Source: Isoetes taiwanensis
Lineage: Eukaryota > Streptophyta > Lycopodiopsida > Isoetales > Isoetaceae
Reading direction: 5' to 3'
DNA: 64,000 nucleotides
NCBI GenBank assembly: GCA_021234155.1
Contig: JAJEKV010000651.1
Coordinates: forward strand, 1-64,000
Shown here: positions 45,168 to 56,181 of the stretch, in pieces
How the letters are laid out: each line of letters starts with the position of its first letter
Numbering within the stretch: position 1 is the stretch's first letter
Notes under the pieces: model-generated
Told to the model about the DNA's origin: nothing
Seen by the model: the letters and a program-made list of their open reading frames with translations, nothing else
The model's database searches: none
Translations under genes and position numbers: made by a program

Positions 45168-47829
45168 TTTATGAGCAACAACAATTAATAGTTCGCTAAT
45201 CTTGTATGTATTTTTTTAAATTTATATTCTGGATAAAGAATTTGGGGAATACTTGCAAATTTTAGTAAGTTCGGAATTTGTGTCCTTTTCTTTACTGCTG
45301 ATATTTTTTTTTACTATATTACTCATGAATGCGAGTGGTTGAAACCCTTCCATAGGTTTGTTGGCATCCAAACACAAGTAGTAATAGTATAATGCTTTGA
45401 TTGCAAGTCTTGATCATTACAAAGGACTTGGTCAAGAATGGCAGTTATTTATGCAAATAATAGTGGGAATTCAGGGTTTTCCAGAAAGCAACGGTTAGAG
45501 GATGAGAAAAGTTTTAAGATGCTGTTATGGCTATGGTCCGATTGGAAGAACTATGAATGAAGGTCCAAACTTGCGTGCATAATATCCTTAACCAAAGACA
45601 GACTTTGACCTCGTCTTAATCGTGGAGATGGAACTTAGGTGGAAGAACTATGAATGAAGGTCCAAACATGCGTGCATAATATCCTTAAACAAAGACAGAC
45701 TTTGATCTCGTCCTAATCTTGGAGATGAACTTAGGTGGATCCTACACTAAGGTGAACAAGAATGCAACAAGGACAACCAAGTGGAGACGTGATCCGAAAG
45801 GGGATGTGCACTTCAAGCTTTGAATATTCCCTCGCGCAAAAGATAATAAAACTGTAGACCCAAGAATGCAAGGACGTAGATAGATGGATAACTAGCATCT
45901 TTCTAACAAAAGAAATAAGTTTGAGAAGAAGGATAGAAGTCATATTCATAGAGATCACTGCTAGATAATGGCTAATTGCATTGTGTCTTTCCTTTAAAAA
46001 AAAAAAAAAGTGTGCGGTCTTGAGTGATCATTGCAAAACAATGGTAATGACTAAGAGAGAGAGAGAGACGGTGGATGTCGATGGCAATGGCTGTTGATGC
46101 GTGAGATGATGGAGAAATCTCATGGCTTTGGTGGAAGCGACAACGACAGTCCATGTGGTTGGAGAATATGTGCCCAGCCTAGACACACAAGTTTCAGCCT
46201 ATACATATATGCAGCTAGAAAACGTTTGGATTCAAATAAGGGCGTTAGGGTTGAGAGCTCGGACTTTATATCTGTGTGATGGTATGGTATGGTTGAGGCT
46301 GGAATTAGTTGGAATGCAAGAGGGTTTAAGTCCTTAAAAAGATCTAGGGTTATACAGTAGCTGTAGCTGGGAGCCTTGCTTTTTTAGCACAAAGCAATCA
46401 AGGTATAAATTACTGGTTATTCTATTTTATTCGGCTAAAATTTAAGCTTGGCCATTAAGGTTTGACAATTTTTAATAGAACAAAAAACTAAAGATTAGCT
46501 AAATATAAATGAGCCTTTAGAGTTTCCGAAATTAGAAGCATCCAAGACATTGATATATTTTTTTTTAATAAAACTTGTGAATTCTTTAGGGATAAATGTT
46601 TGATGTGATGTGTAGGTTTAGAGGGTCAAGCTGAGGTAGCACAATGTGCATTTAGAATTGTTGCATCGAGTGCTAGTTCTATAAATAAGATGCTAAAAGA
46701 ACTAGCGAACCCCAAACCGGGTTCTTGGCGATGTATGGTGTGACGGCGAGAGCATTGATTCTTGCCCTCTCGGGTTCGCCAGCGAACCCCCGATTGCCAC
46801 GTTGTTCGATTTCCGCCGTTTGTTGTCCCAGCACTTTATCGATTGCTTGCCACGTCTCCCCAAGTGTGTGTGTCTGAACCGTCCTTCGTGGTTCTGACAT
46901 CGGACCTGCAGCAAAAGTACCCATCACAACGGACCTGTCCGTCGCCGGAGTCCCCCTTCGAGCTTCGCCATAGCTGAGCTTCAACTCCTTGTGGCTCCAC
47001 ACAGGGTGTGGCGATGGCACTTGGGTAAGGATAAACGGAATCAGCCAGGTCGAGCTTCGAGTCAGCGGTGGATCGCTTGGGTCTATGAAGTCTCACGAAG
47101 TTCAAGCACACGCTTATCGATCCGACAAGGCTCCATAGGCCTTTCTGCTTCTAAGATTTAATACGAATTCGGAAACACTCTCGAAACAGAGTGTTTGGAT
47201 ATCTAATCTGTTTGTATGCTTTAAGCTTCCACAGGATCTTGCGAAAAACCAGAAGAATCGGGAAACCGAGATCATTAACTGATTGAGGAGGCCCCGAAGG
47301 ATAAGGAGTTGATCCGATAAGTTACGAAAAGTTAAAAGGCCTTAAATGGCTCCAGTTTCGAAGGGCCCAGATTACAATAACAATTAGCAATAGACTCGAT
47401 CGGAACTATGCTCTAGAGTATCAGTTTTCCCCCCTTTTATTTCTCAGTAAATCGCCATAGATAATCTTAGGTTCAATTGCCGGATCAAAGCCCTGTCAAA
47501 GGGTTTAAGGTAAAACTAACTATTTTTGTGCAAGTTTTTTTCAGAAAATCTTTCAATCCCCATATGCATTGAGCCAGATGGGTTGCTTTAACCCTAAGCA
47601 GGCAGCTTAATCAATGCTTTCTGCCATCTCATGCCGCCGCCATCTGCCAAGTAACCCGGTTTGGGGTTGGCTTGGCGAAACCGGTATCAACGCCATCGCA
47701 AAGGCGTCCCGCCCCCATGACGTTTCCCCCCGCCACGTCATTTGCCGGGTTCGGGCCTGGCGAATTTTTGGGGTTCGGCTTAGGCTTAACCAGCTTGGTC
47801 CCGACAAGTTAGTTTAGGAGCCAATAAAG
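45168..47829. other. Non-coding stretch with a 97-bp tandem duplication
   Basis: 45544-45737 holds two copies of a 97-bp unit (GGAAGAACTATGAATGAAGG ... GAACTTAGGTG) differing at a few sites. A run of A (45996-46008) and an AG run (46054-46068) follow. ORFs at 46122-46337 (plus) and 46679-47111 (minus) have no recognisable domain and I do not call them. Confidence 0.45.
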
Positions 47830-48600
47830 TGGGGCCCCCCGAACCCGGTTCCCTATCCAACCGTTGAATCCTCCATTCAAGGGCCCTTCTTCGAGAAGGT
47901 CCAAAGGATTCCAAGATCGGTCCGGGGGAAGTAGTCAAACCGCAGAGCGTCCTGAGGGCGACCGTGTAGAAACTAGAGTGTTTTGTCGTTTGGGAATCGC
48001 GGAGGCTCTGGAATGGCAATTCGACTTCGCCAAGTCATCTGGAATCGCAAAATTATCCTAGGAAGCAAGTTACAAGATTAGTTTTGCAAAAGAAGGAAAC
48101 ACTCACGCCCTATACGGCAGTATCCGGCATCCACATCCTAGGCCAATTGACTATGAATGAGCTGCTTTGGCGCTTCTTAGAGGAGGGGTGGTCTTTTGGC
48201 CACGGAACTTGGTCCCCAAGGCGACGTCTTGAGTCCATTGGCAGAGCCAAATCATGGTTCCGAAGAGGGAAGGTTGCCCGTCCGTCCCCAGGGCTTTGGG
48301 GAGAGGACTTTTTGGGCAAGCAGCTTCCGGGGGGATTTTAGGGTTCGTGCTCTGGCGTCAACACCCCCCCTTCACGTCAAGACACAGAGCAAGGTCCCGT
48401 GACGAATCGACACGGAGGCGCCTGAAATGTAAACCCCGTGGGCTGCCGGGTTGAAGGCGCTTTTGGGGTCAAGTTTTGGTCTATTGCAGTTGGGACGTGG
48501 CCGAGAAGCTGCAGTTGAGAATGCGGAGTAAGGGGAACTGACGGAACAGAGTTTGGGCCTGTCCTCCTCCCGATGTGGCAATTAGAAGTCGGGGGTGCTT
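47830..48600 (+). repeat. Copy A of the left-end repeat family
   Basis: Shares with 1360-2070 the ordered landmarks TATCCAACCGTTGAATCC, CCAAGATCGGTCCG, GTGTAGAAAC, GAGTCCATTGGCAGAG, GAGAGGACTTTTTGGG, GCGTCAACACC and GTAAACCCCGTG. It is less diverged from copy B than from the left-end copies. No gene. Confidence 0.7.
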
Positions 48601-48779
48601 TTGCAGTGGCAAGACATTCATAAATTCGTAATTAATGCATTGTACGAAATTAAATTCTGATTTTGTGCCAGCTGGATTCCCAATTCATCACCAGCACACA
48701 ACCCAATTTTCGAAATTTTCGGAGACGGTCTAGATCAAAGGGTTAGCATTAGAACGGTCGGGGCAGCCCGTTGTGGGGA

Positions 48780-49570
48780 AGGCCAGGACCTTGCACGGCT
48801 GCCTCACAAGAGGGGAGAGTCCGGACCCCAGGAGGCGGGATCCAAAAAAGTTCCCGAAGTAGCCTTTCCTGGCAGCGCTCCCACGTTGGGCAGTACGCTA
48901 ATGACCACCCTCCCGGAGCCCGGTTCCCCTATCCGACCGTTAAACCCTCCATTCAAGGCCTTTCTTCGGGAAGGTCCAAAAGATTCCAAGATCGGTCCGG
49001 GGGAACTTGTCAAACAGGGAGCGTCCTGAGGGCGATCGTGTAGAAACTGGAGTGTTTTGTCGTTCGGGCACTGTGGAGGCTCCGAAATAGAATTCGACTT
49101 CGTTAAGTCATCCGGAATGGCAAAATTACCCTAGGGAGCAAGTTACAAGGTCAGCTTCGCAAAAAAAAAAAAAACACTCACGCTCTACACGGCAGTATCC
49201 GGCATCCACATTCTAGACCAATTGACTACGAGTGTGCTGGACATGAGCTACTTTGGCGCTTCTTGAAAGAGGGGTGGTCTTCTGGCCATGGAACTTGGTC
49301 CACAGGGCAATATCAACGTTCTGAGTCCATTGGCAGAGCCAAATCACGGTTCCGGAGAGTGGAGGTTGCCCGTCCGTCCCCAGGGCCTTGGGGAGAGGAC
49401 TTTTAGGGCAAGCGGCTTCCGGGGGGATTTTAGGGTGCGTGCTCTGGCGTCAACACCCCCCATCCACGTCAAGACACGGTGCAAGTTCCCGGCCAAATCT
49501 GACAAGGAGAGGGCCTCCAAAACGTAAACCCTGTGAGTTGCTAGGTTCTAGAAAGGTTTGCGTTTTGGGG
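48780..49570 (+). repeat. Copy B of the left-end repeat family
   Basis: Direct repeat of copy A, about 0.95 kb downstream, closely similar (for example AAGATCGGTCCGGGGGAA and GGAGGTTGCCCGTCCGTCCC). The pair in direct orientation contrasts with the inverted pairs at 1620-5475. Confidence 0.75.
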
Positions 49571-49574
49571 GCCA

Positions 49575-49950
49575 CGGCAGCAACCAGGGCACGTCAGATG
49601 CCACAGACGTTGTTTAACGACGTCAGACACACGTGGCATGCCACGTAGTCCTGCCAGCTTGGCAATATCAGTAGGCTAGAAAGCAGTTGTGACACGTCAC
49701 CTCTGTTGAATGTCGTTCAACTACGCTTGGCACACATGTCAAGCCACGCAGGCATGCCACCCTAGTGAGCCGGTACGCCGCGGCCGCAACCAGGGCACGT
49801 CAGATGCCATAGACGTCGTTGAACGACGTCATTCACACGTGGCATGAAACGACATTAACATCGTTGAAAGACGTTGACGTTGTTTAAAGATGTAATAATG
49901 TCATTGAAAGATGTCTGGACGTCGTTTAAGGTCGACGATCCCTTGTAGTG
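49575..49950. mobile_element. CACTA-like terminus with palindromic subterminal repeats
   Basis: The right end ...CCCTTGTAGTG (49950) is the complement of CACTACAAGGG, the form of CACTA/EnSpm termini. Inside it lie many short direct and inverted copies of ACGTCGTT(T/G)AA / TTGAACGACGT, and a 60-bp block (CAACCAGGGCACGTCAGATG...) occurs at 49577 and again at 49787. Dense subterminal repeats are typical of CACTA elements. The opposite CACTA end was not found in the window, so this may be a fragment, and whether the 47830-49570 repeats belong to it is open. Confidence 0.55.
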
Positions 49951-50316
49951 ATTTACTAGCACTCAACAACTCCCCAATAGTTGAAAAGTCATCGATATTA
50001 GCTATATTAAGGATAACTTATAACTTACTTAATACATTCTTATACATGTTAGCTACAACTCCCCTTGGCTCAAATAAAATTGCCATCCTTTCCATTTTAT
50101 TCCATAGAAATTTCCAAACCTACCTCTCAAGTTTATAAAGATTCCAAAAATACCCTCTAAATGAAGACATTTAAATACATATAGTAATATAATTTTTATG
50201 GCTCCCTAAATTCAAACGTTGTCTCCACAAACATTAAAGATTCGGAGGGAAAATTCATAAGCTATGCTCATTTGAGTTGCTTTTATAACACTTTTGGAAA
50301 GACGGTAACTGGAAAT

Positions 50317-50387
<71 letters not shown>

Positions 50388-51083
50388 GGATGATTTGATG
50401 ATGTTGATGATGATGATTGATGATGATGATGGATGATGATGATTGGTTTTAATGTTATATTGATACAGGGGTGTGTTGATACATGGTGTGAACTCAGCTT
50501 CTAACACCAGAGTTTTATATCTTACAAAGTTCTAGAATACAGAGGTGCCTGTATCACAGCCACATGCAATAAAGGAGTGATGAAAAAAACCCTTTTTGGA
50601 AAAAAAAACCACCCCTTTCCTTCACGTATACCTCTGTTTGCTATATGACACCTGCTCTTTGCTAGTGCCATCGGTGATGTCAATCCTCATTTTAGATTTT
50701 TTGTATCTTTTCTTATGTTCTTCAAGGTTTTGCTTTATAGTACCACTGTCCACTTTGCCCAACTATTGTCTCTCATCCCCTTATTTATCTGCTTATGTTC
50801 CTCAGTCCACACATCTGACTGTCCTTCTTATGTTTTCATATGCTGGCTACCTATTCCACACATGCTTTTCATCTTTAATCTCATCTAGTTAATGATTCTA
50901 CTACTAATAGTAGATTGCACTCTCATCTATAAGTTTCATTAATGGCACTTCTTTATTTGATTAGTCACAAAAAGTTATTGCCATTTGAGCCAAATATCCT
51001 ATTTCTTGGTGTATTTGTTAAGTATTTGCGAACTTGAAGGGATCTTTAGAGATTTCCCTAGCTTTTATCAAATATTAAAATAG
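49951..51083. other. Non-coding stretch with (GAT)n microsatellite
   Basis: AT-rich. The only clear feature is the (GAT)n run at 50318-50386, continuing as interrupted repeats to about 50443. The hydrophobic ORF at 50596-50892 has no recognised domain. Confidence 0.45.
50318..50386. repeat. (GAT)n microsatellite, ~23 units
   Basis: Pure GAT repeat followed by interrupted GAT/GATT copies. The poly-His frame on the minus strand is an artefact. Confidence 0.97.
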
Positions 51084-51088
51084 CAATA

Positions 51089-51534
51089 TGTAACGGACCC
51101 ATGGGAGACCGCTCGAGTAGATCTTGGTGTGGCGTTCCCGAAACACCGACATAACTGGGTAGAAGCGGCCACTCATAAACGTCTGGACGGTTTTGCCCAG
51201 TTGGTTAAGGGCATGACGGTTAGAAACATTACATTTGGTATCAGAGCAGGGCTCGAGTTCGAGTCTCCATGAGGGCAAGTATGACGGGAATACCGATTGG
51301 ATGGTAGGTCATGACTTGGTCTCGGACATCATGGTATGGTGTGGTCTATGTTGTGATGCTCGAGGACGCAGCATAGTTCTAGTGGGGAGATTGTAACGGA
51401 CCCATGGAAGACCACTCGAGTAGATCTTGGTGTCGCGTTCCCGAGACACTGGCATAAATGGGTAGAAGCAGCTACTCATAAACGCCTAGACGGTTTTGCC
51501 CAGTTGGTTAAGGGCATGTTGGTGGAACATTACA
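51089..51534 (+). mobile_element. Complete TRIM (terminal-repeat retrotransposon in miniature), 446 bp
   Basis: Direct terminal repeats of 145 bp (51089-51233) and 143 bp (51392-51534) start TGTAACGGACCCATGG and end AACATTACA. The 5-bp duplication CAATA flanks both sides (51084-51088, 51535-51539). Two bases after the 5' repeat is TGGTATCAGAGC (51236-51247), the classic initiator tRNA-Met primer site, and AGTGGGGAGAT just before the 3' repeat is the polypurine tract. The internal part is about 158 bp and encodes nothing. It must rely on enzymes from another element. The orientation is set by primer site and polypurine tract. Confidence 0.96.
51236..51247 (+). promoter_or_regulatory. Primer binding site, initiator tRNA-Met type (TRIM)
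   Basis: TGGTATCAGAGC, the exact 12-base complement of the initiator tRNA-Met 3' end used by most plant LTR elements. Confidence 0.92.
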
Positions 51535-51539
51535 CAATA

Positions 51540-53102
51540 GAGTTACTTTCAAGGTCCCTTTCCATCCTTAAACAACACTCTCAAAGCAGTAGTACAATAT
51601 CCTTTCTGAACCCTACTTGCCTGCACGTTTTTCATGTAACTTTATCCATTGTGATCATTTTCTTTGAAATCATGGACTGCATAATATTTCTCAAACATAC
51701 TCCCTATCATGATGGTCTGACAATATTGTGCAGCTGACTTGTCATCAAGTTATAAATAGGAATAATTTTATACATGCACCACTCCCTTGAAAAACCTTCA
51801 TTGCCGTTCAACATTTCTGTCGCTACTCCAACTAAATCATGAGCTTTCATGAGTAATTTATATCATCACCAACATCTTCAGAGAAAATATCCATCTTTAT
51901 ATTAAAAAATAGCACGAACTTACATCTTCTAAGAGTACAAAGACTTTCCTAGATGCAACAAATCACGCACCTCTAAGTCTATTGACCGAGATGTAAACAT
52001 TTATAGTCTCTAAAAGAATTGTTGGCACTCCTTAAACAATGAGCTTGTATGCTTTATGCCATGAAGATTTGAGTCCCAAAAATATTCACAATGTGCTTGC
52101 TTATGTTCCCCATCAAACCAAGTGTTATATGAGAAAAAAACCTACGCTTTCGAACGGTACAACGATGCGGCTTGTACTAGCAATTATATCAATTATATGG
52201 TAGCTTCTTGAAGGTCTATTCCATTGCCTTGAAGAGATCGTGCTGCTTGTCATCTCCTCAAATATCACTAATTTATCATATCTCTTTGCGCTTTGGGCAC
52301 ATAATAATAATAAAAAAAGGGACAATACGGGAGCATGGTCTGATTTTGTGAGATTTTTACCAAACTGAAGTAAATAATACTTCACAGTTGGGGCAAGAAG
52401 ATTATCTATAGATCATGTTTCAGACATTAGGCTTCCTGCAAACAAAATGCAAAAAAATCATTTTTAGATTTTCTTAATATAGTATTAAATCAATCGATCC
52501 ATCCATCCTCCATTTATCTATCTATCTTATTGCAATAACCCCAGGACTGTGGAAGTCATGTTGAGAGATTATATCAATTTAGTTTTTTTTTTTTTAATTA
52601 GAATTTTGTTGGAGTAGCCAATTGGCTTGGCCAAACTGCCATATTTTGACTTGTTTAGATAGATCCAGCAGCAAGTAATAGGTCAAATTGCTTGCATTCT
52701 GGAAAATGAAACAACTGGGCAGAGGTGAACCAGACAAAGCTATTTGGTCTATAATGATTTCACACTGAGTTTTGTAATGGAATCTGAACTTATTTTAGTA
52801 GATAATAGATAATAAGTTAGTTTTATTCCATCAATATGATCAGAGCTATTCTTTACAGAGTTTTTATGAATTATAGTATTCAACACTTAACAAGTAACTA
52901 GAAGCGACAATTCATCCAGATGTAATGTGAGCTATTGTGGCTCCATTTATGACATCTTCTTTTGTATTTCAGTCTTCCCCATCTCGACAGATTCCTAAAA
53001 CAGTTACAGAGCATGGTAATGGCTAGAGAATTGTTATACTCAAGAAGGCAACTAGGAAGAAGCAATTTTTAGCAGTCATGGGTGAGTTAAAAAATAGTCA
53101 TA
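51540..53102. other. Non-coding stretch; one weak exon candidate at about 52976-53080
   Basis: Mostly AT-rich intronic-looking DNA. TTTGTATTTCAG|TCTTCC at 52964-52981 looks like a 3' splice site, followed by codons reading SSPSRQIPKTVTEHG and, in another frame, IVILKKATRKKQFLAVMG before a donor-like G|GTGAGT near 53081. At 54873-54907 TTCTTGCAG is followed by FLADFADGAKQ-stop. Together these could be the decayed last exons of a gene whose intron received the LINE, but frames do not join cleanly. Confidence 0.25.
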
Positions 53103-53208
<106 letters not shown>

Positions 53209-54450
53209 TAATTTATAATAATAAAAAGGTTATGAGGCCATTTGTACATCCAACTATCTATGTATTTTCAACAATAATTGACAATGTTTCTGACTTCCAA
53301 CATGAAAGGCACTAACTTTGTAGCTTCTAGTTGTAATAAAGAGAAGATTGTTAGTCTGATCGACCTTATGCATTTGTATAATATCACTATAACTCATACA
53401 AGTTAAGAAGACATGATTCTCATCTTCAATCTGCCTGCCTTCACATAAACAACTTATCTGATCTTCTTGCAAAATGTGTTCCCACCTTCCAGTTTCTATT
53501 CTCAGCCTTCTTGTTCACACATTTAATAATCTTATTCTGCATAAACTATCATTGGACATACTTCCCTTTGATAAAGCCCCATCTTCGATCCCTTCTATTG
53601 CCACATTTTCTCAATTACATTTGTCCGTACAATGTCCGAATTCCTTCCATGGTATCGGCCAATCACATTCTTCCATCTCCCATTTGCTTGCCCAACACTT
53701 AACATCATTGTACCACCTTTTTCACACGCAGGTTTATGTTGCTACATATGAGAGTCTATCTGAATTTAGCACCTTAAGTCTATTTACATACACTAATGAC
53801 CTGATATAGAGCTTACGTCTCTAGGGAAAGCATCTCCATTCTCGCTAGAAGCATTGCGTATGGTACTTGTTTCTTAATGCCCATCTTCTCTTGCAAGTAA
53901 AGCTTAAGCACCCTTCTACTTAATTCCATGTCTCGCCCGATATTGTAGGTCCCCAAATAGGACATCCATATAAGACAATGGTTTGAACCAGCATGTGGAA
54001 TAATATTTTTTTAAATTCAACATGTCCATACTGTAAAAAGCTCTTTTCCCTCCTGATATCCTTTTGGAAATATATGTTTTCCAGCTGTAATTAGCACTAA
54101 TATCTAGACCCAAATATTTGTACTACTAGGTCTAGCTGATCATGATCATAATAAAAATCTTTTGTTGTAATCGTCCCAAAAATCATGCATTTTGACTTCA
54201 ATAGATTTAGCTTCATACCTTTATCTTGACAAAAGAGAGCTAATTCGATTAGATGTTCTTCGAAGCCTTTTGAATTGTCCGCAAGCATTCTTCTAGAGAG
54301 TCTATATACAAGCCAAAAAGGGTGGGGGGTAAGAGACATCTTTGTTTCACACCAATTGTGCTCTTTATCTCTTCTAGAATTTGGACTGACAGTTTAGCAA
54401 TCACCTCATCATACGATTGTGCTACAGCTCCATCGCAACAATTATGCTAC
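53209..54450 (-). mobile_element. LINE (non-LTR retrotransposon) fragment: RT thumb and C-terminal zinc region
   Basis: Minus strand, in order: STIGVKQRCLLPPTLFGLYI with IDSLEECL (RT motif with the GVKQGCPLSPTLFGLYID theme), ELALFCQDKGMKLNLLKSKC with MIFG, YKYLGLDISANYSWKTYISK, then near the 3' end CLCEGRQIEDENHVFLTC, the Cys/His element found after RT in plant LINEs. Frames shift several times; the 5' part, including endonuclease and the YADD box, is missing. The element is dead. Plus-strand ORFs here are its antisense shadows. Confidence 0.85.
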
Positions 54451-54960
54451 ATTTGCCTTTTTTTTCCCTTTTGTTTTCTTTCTTTAGAAGCGAGGCTTTG
54501 TATTTTAGCGTAAAGACCATAAAACGTAGGCAAAATTTGACAAGTTATGTGAATGGTTTGTGGTTGTCATGGCTCGGAATGTGTGATTCTTGGAGTTGTG
54601 GCTTATCCAAAAGCCCGTGTATCTTTGGTAATGCCCACTGGGCATAGGCTAGTTGTCTCCATCAATTTTATGCCATTTATTTAATGCTGGTATTCTTGTT
54701 ATATTCTAACGGTATCCTTGTCTCTTGCAAATGAGAAGACATGTAATAACAAGTCTCACACATGTACGAATCATAGGCCTAATAGAATGGTAAGGGAAAC
54801 TATGGCGGTTCTATCATGCAGTAGCAGGAGAAGGAATCTAGAATATAAAATTATATATCTTTTCTTGCAGATTTCTTGCTGATTTTGCTGATGGTGCTAA
54901 GCAATAGCCATGGAGCCCCTTTTAATATAAATACTCGATGTCCATTCCAAGATTGAAATG
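54451..54960. other. Non-coding stretch, nothing firm
   Basis: Holds only the weak terminal-exon candidate FLADFADGAKQ-stop (54873-54907) mentioned for 51540-53102. Confidence 0.3.
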
Positions 54961-54963
54961 TTA

Positions 54964-55111
54964 GGGCAGGCCACATTTCTCCATATTATCACCCCTTATT
55001 ACATCCTATAACTTTCTGTCCCACCTGGCGAGGGCTAGTGCCACTGGCGGCCGCTAGTGCTCGCCCGGTGATTGAACAAAAGGGGTGCACGCGTGCGAAA
55101 TGTGGACTGCC
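54964..55111. mobile_element. Short PIF/Harbinger-type MITE, 148 bp
   Basis: Left end GGGCAGGCCACATTTC, right end as reverse complement GGCAGTCCACATTTCGC. TTA flanks both sides (54961-54963, 55112-55114). Contains a GC-rich core (GGCGGCCGCTAGTGCTCGCC), unlike its AT-rich surroundings. Confidence 0.65.
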
Positions 55112-55122
55112 TTAACATTTTG

Positions 55123-55200
55123 AGGGGAAATGTTCGCTGGCTGGCCATTACGCGAGGTGGCCTTACCCCGCGTAATGGCCAGCCAGCGAACATTACCCCT
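55123..55200. repeat. Near-perfect hairpin, 32-bp arms, 14-bp loop
   Basis: Left arm 55123-55154 begins AGGGGAAATGTTCGCTGG, right arm 55169-55200 ends AACATTACCCCT; 31 of 32 positions pair. It starts 8 bp after the TTA that flanks the MITE. Could be a small foldback element or a young hairpin-RNA locus. Confidence 0.85.
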
Positions 55201-56181
55201 AACAAAGATACGATTAAATGCCGCATCTTACTCATGGTTTAGAAAGATACTTATGATTATTATTACTTATGAGAAATGGCCATTTTTGTGACATGCATCT
55301 ACACGTGGGGGTCTATTTTAAGCTTTTTGTTGGTTTGTGAGAGATGGTGCTTGAAGATGGCGGTGGCACCATTTGGTGTTTCATTTTAGGAATGGTGGCA
55401 AGGTAATTATGCAACATTCCATGTGTGGGTTTGATAATTCAACAACATTACATGTATCCTGTTCGTTTTATCTTTTGAATGTCAAATGCAATGTTGCTTT
55501 ATGTTTTTTTATGTGGTAAGTACATCGTATAAATTTTCTTCATAATCCTAGATGTTCTAAGCAAGTTTTAATCTAAGAGGTTTTTATCCTTGATGTTGCA
55601 CTGCTCTAGCACTTGAGCTTTGTAAACCTGCAATTTCTTTACAATAAGGATTAACCATTTCTCACAAATCTTTCACAAAACATGCTTAACTTTATCCTTG
55701 CACGCTTCCTTTTTCTAAAGTTACCTTGCTCTTTCTTTGCGTAAGATGCCACGATTTGGAAATATTATTTTTAAAGGAAACTGCAAGCTTGTTGAAGAGA
55801 GTTCTATTTATAAAGCTGAAGAGTGCATACAAGATCTCAAAGCAATATTGTACCATATATTTTCAGTAACAGACACCGCATGAAGTTGGGCTTTTTCAAT
55901 ATTGAACCATATTTCTACAATTTTCTAATACTGACATCGCAAAAATGCCACCTGATGTTAAGATTTCGTCATAAACTTTGGCCTCTTTGCTTAACATGTC
56001 ATTTTAACTGCACAGGCATGTGCATTATCCATAACATCACACCAAGTGAGCAATCTATAACGATATGATGCTTGAAGTCTTTTGTAGCTTCACGGGCAAA
56101 ACAACAATCTGTTGTCTAATCCATAAGGACCATACTATAAGATTTATACATGACAATTTCTCACAACCTTTGGTCATTCCA
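55201..56181. other. Non-coding stretch downstream of the DCC-family gene
   Basis: AT-rich, no gene recognised. Its right end must include the 3' UTR of the minus-strand gene at 56182-59484. Confidence 0.4.

Noticed and set aside
46679-47111. Minus-strand ORFs of 91-113 codons (containing GETWQAIDKVLGQQ)
   Set aside because: Two overlapping frames, no recognised domain and neighbouring repeats; likely transposon debris, not supported as a gene.
50283-50507. Poly-His ORF on the minus strand
   Set aside because: Produced by the (GAT)n microsatellite.
53474-53809. 111-codon plus-strand ORF
   Set aside because: Antisense of the LINE coding sequence.
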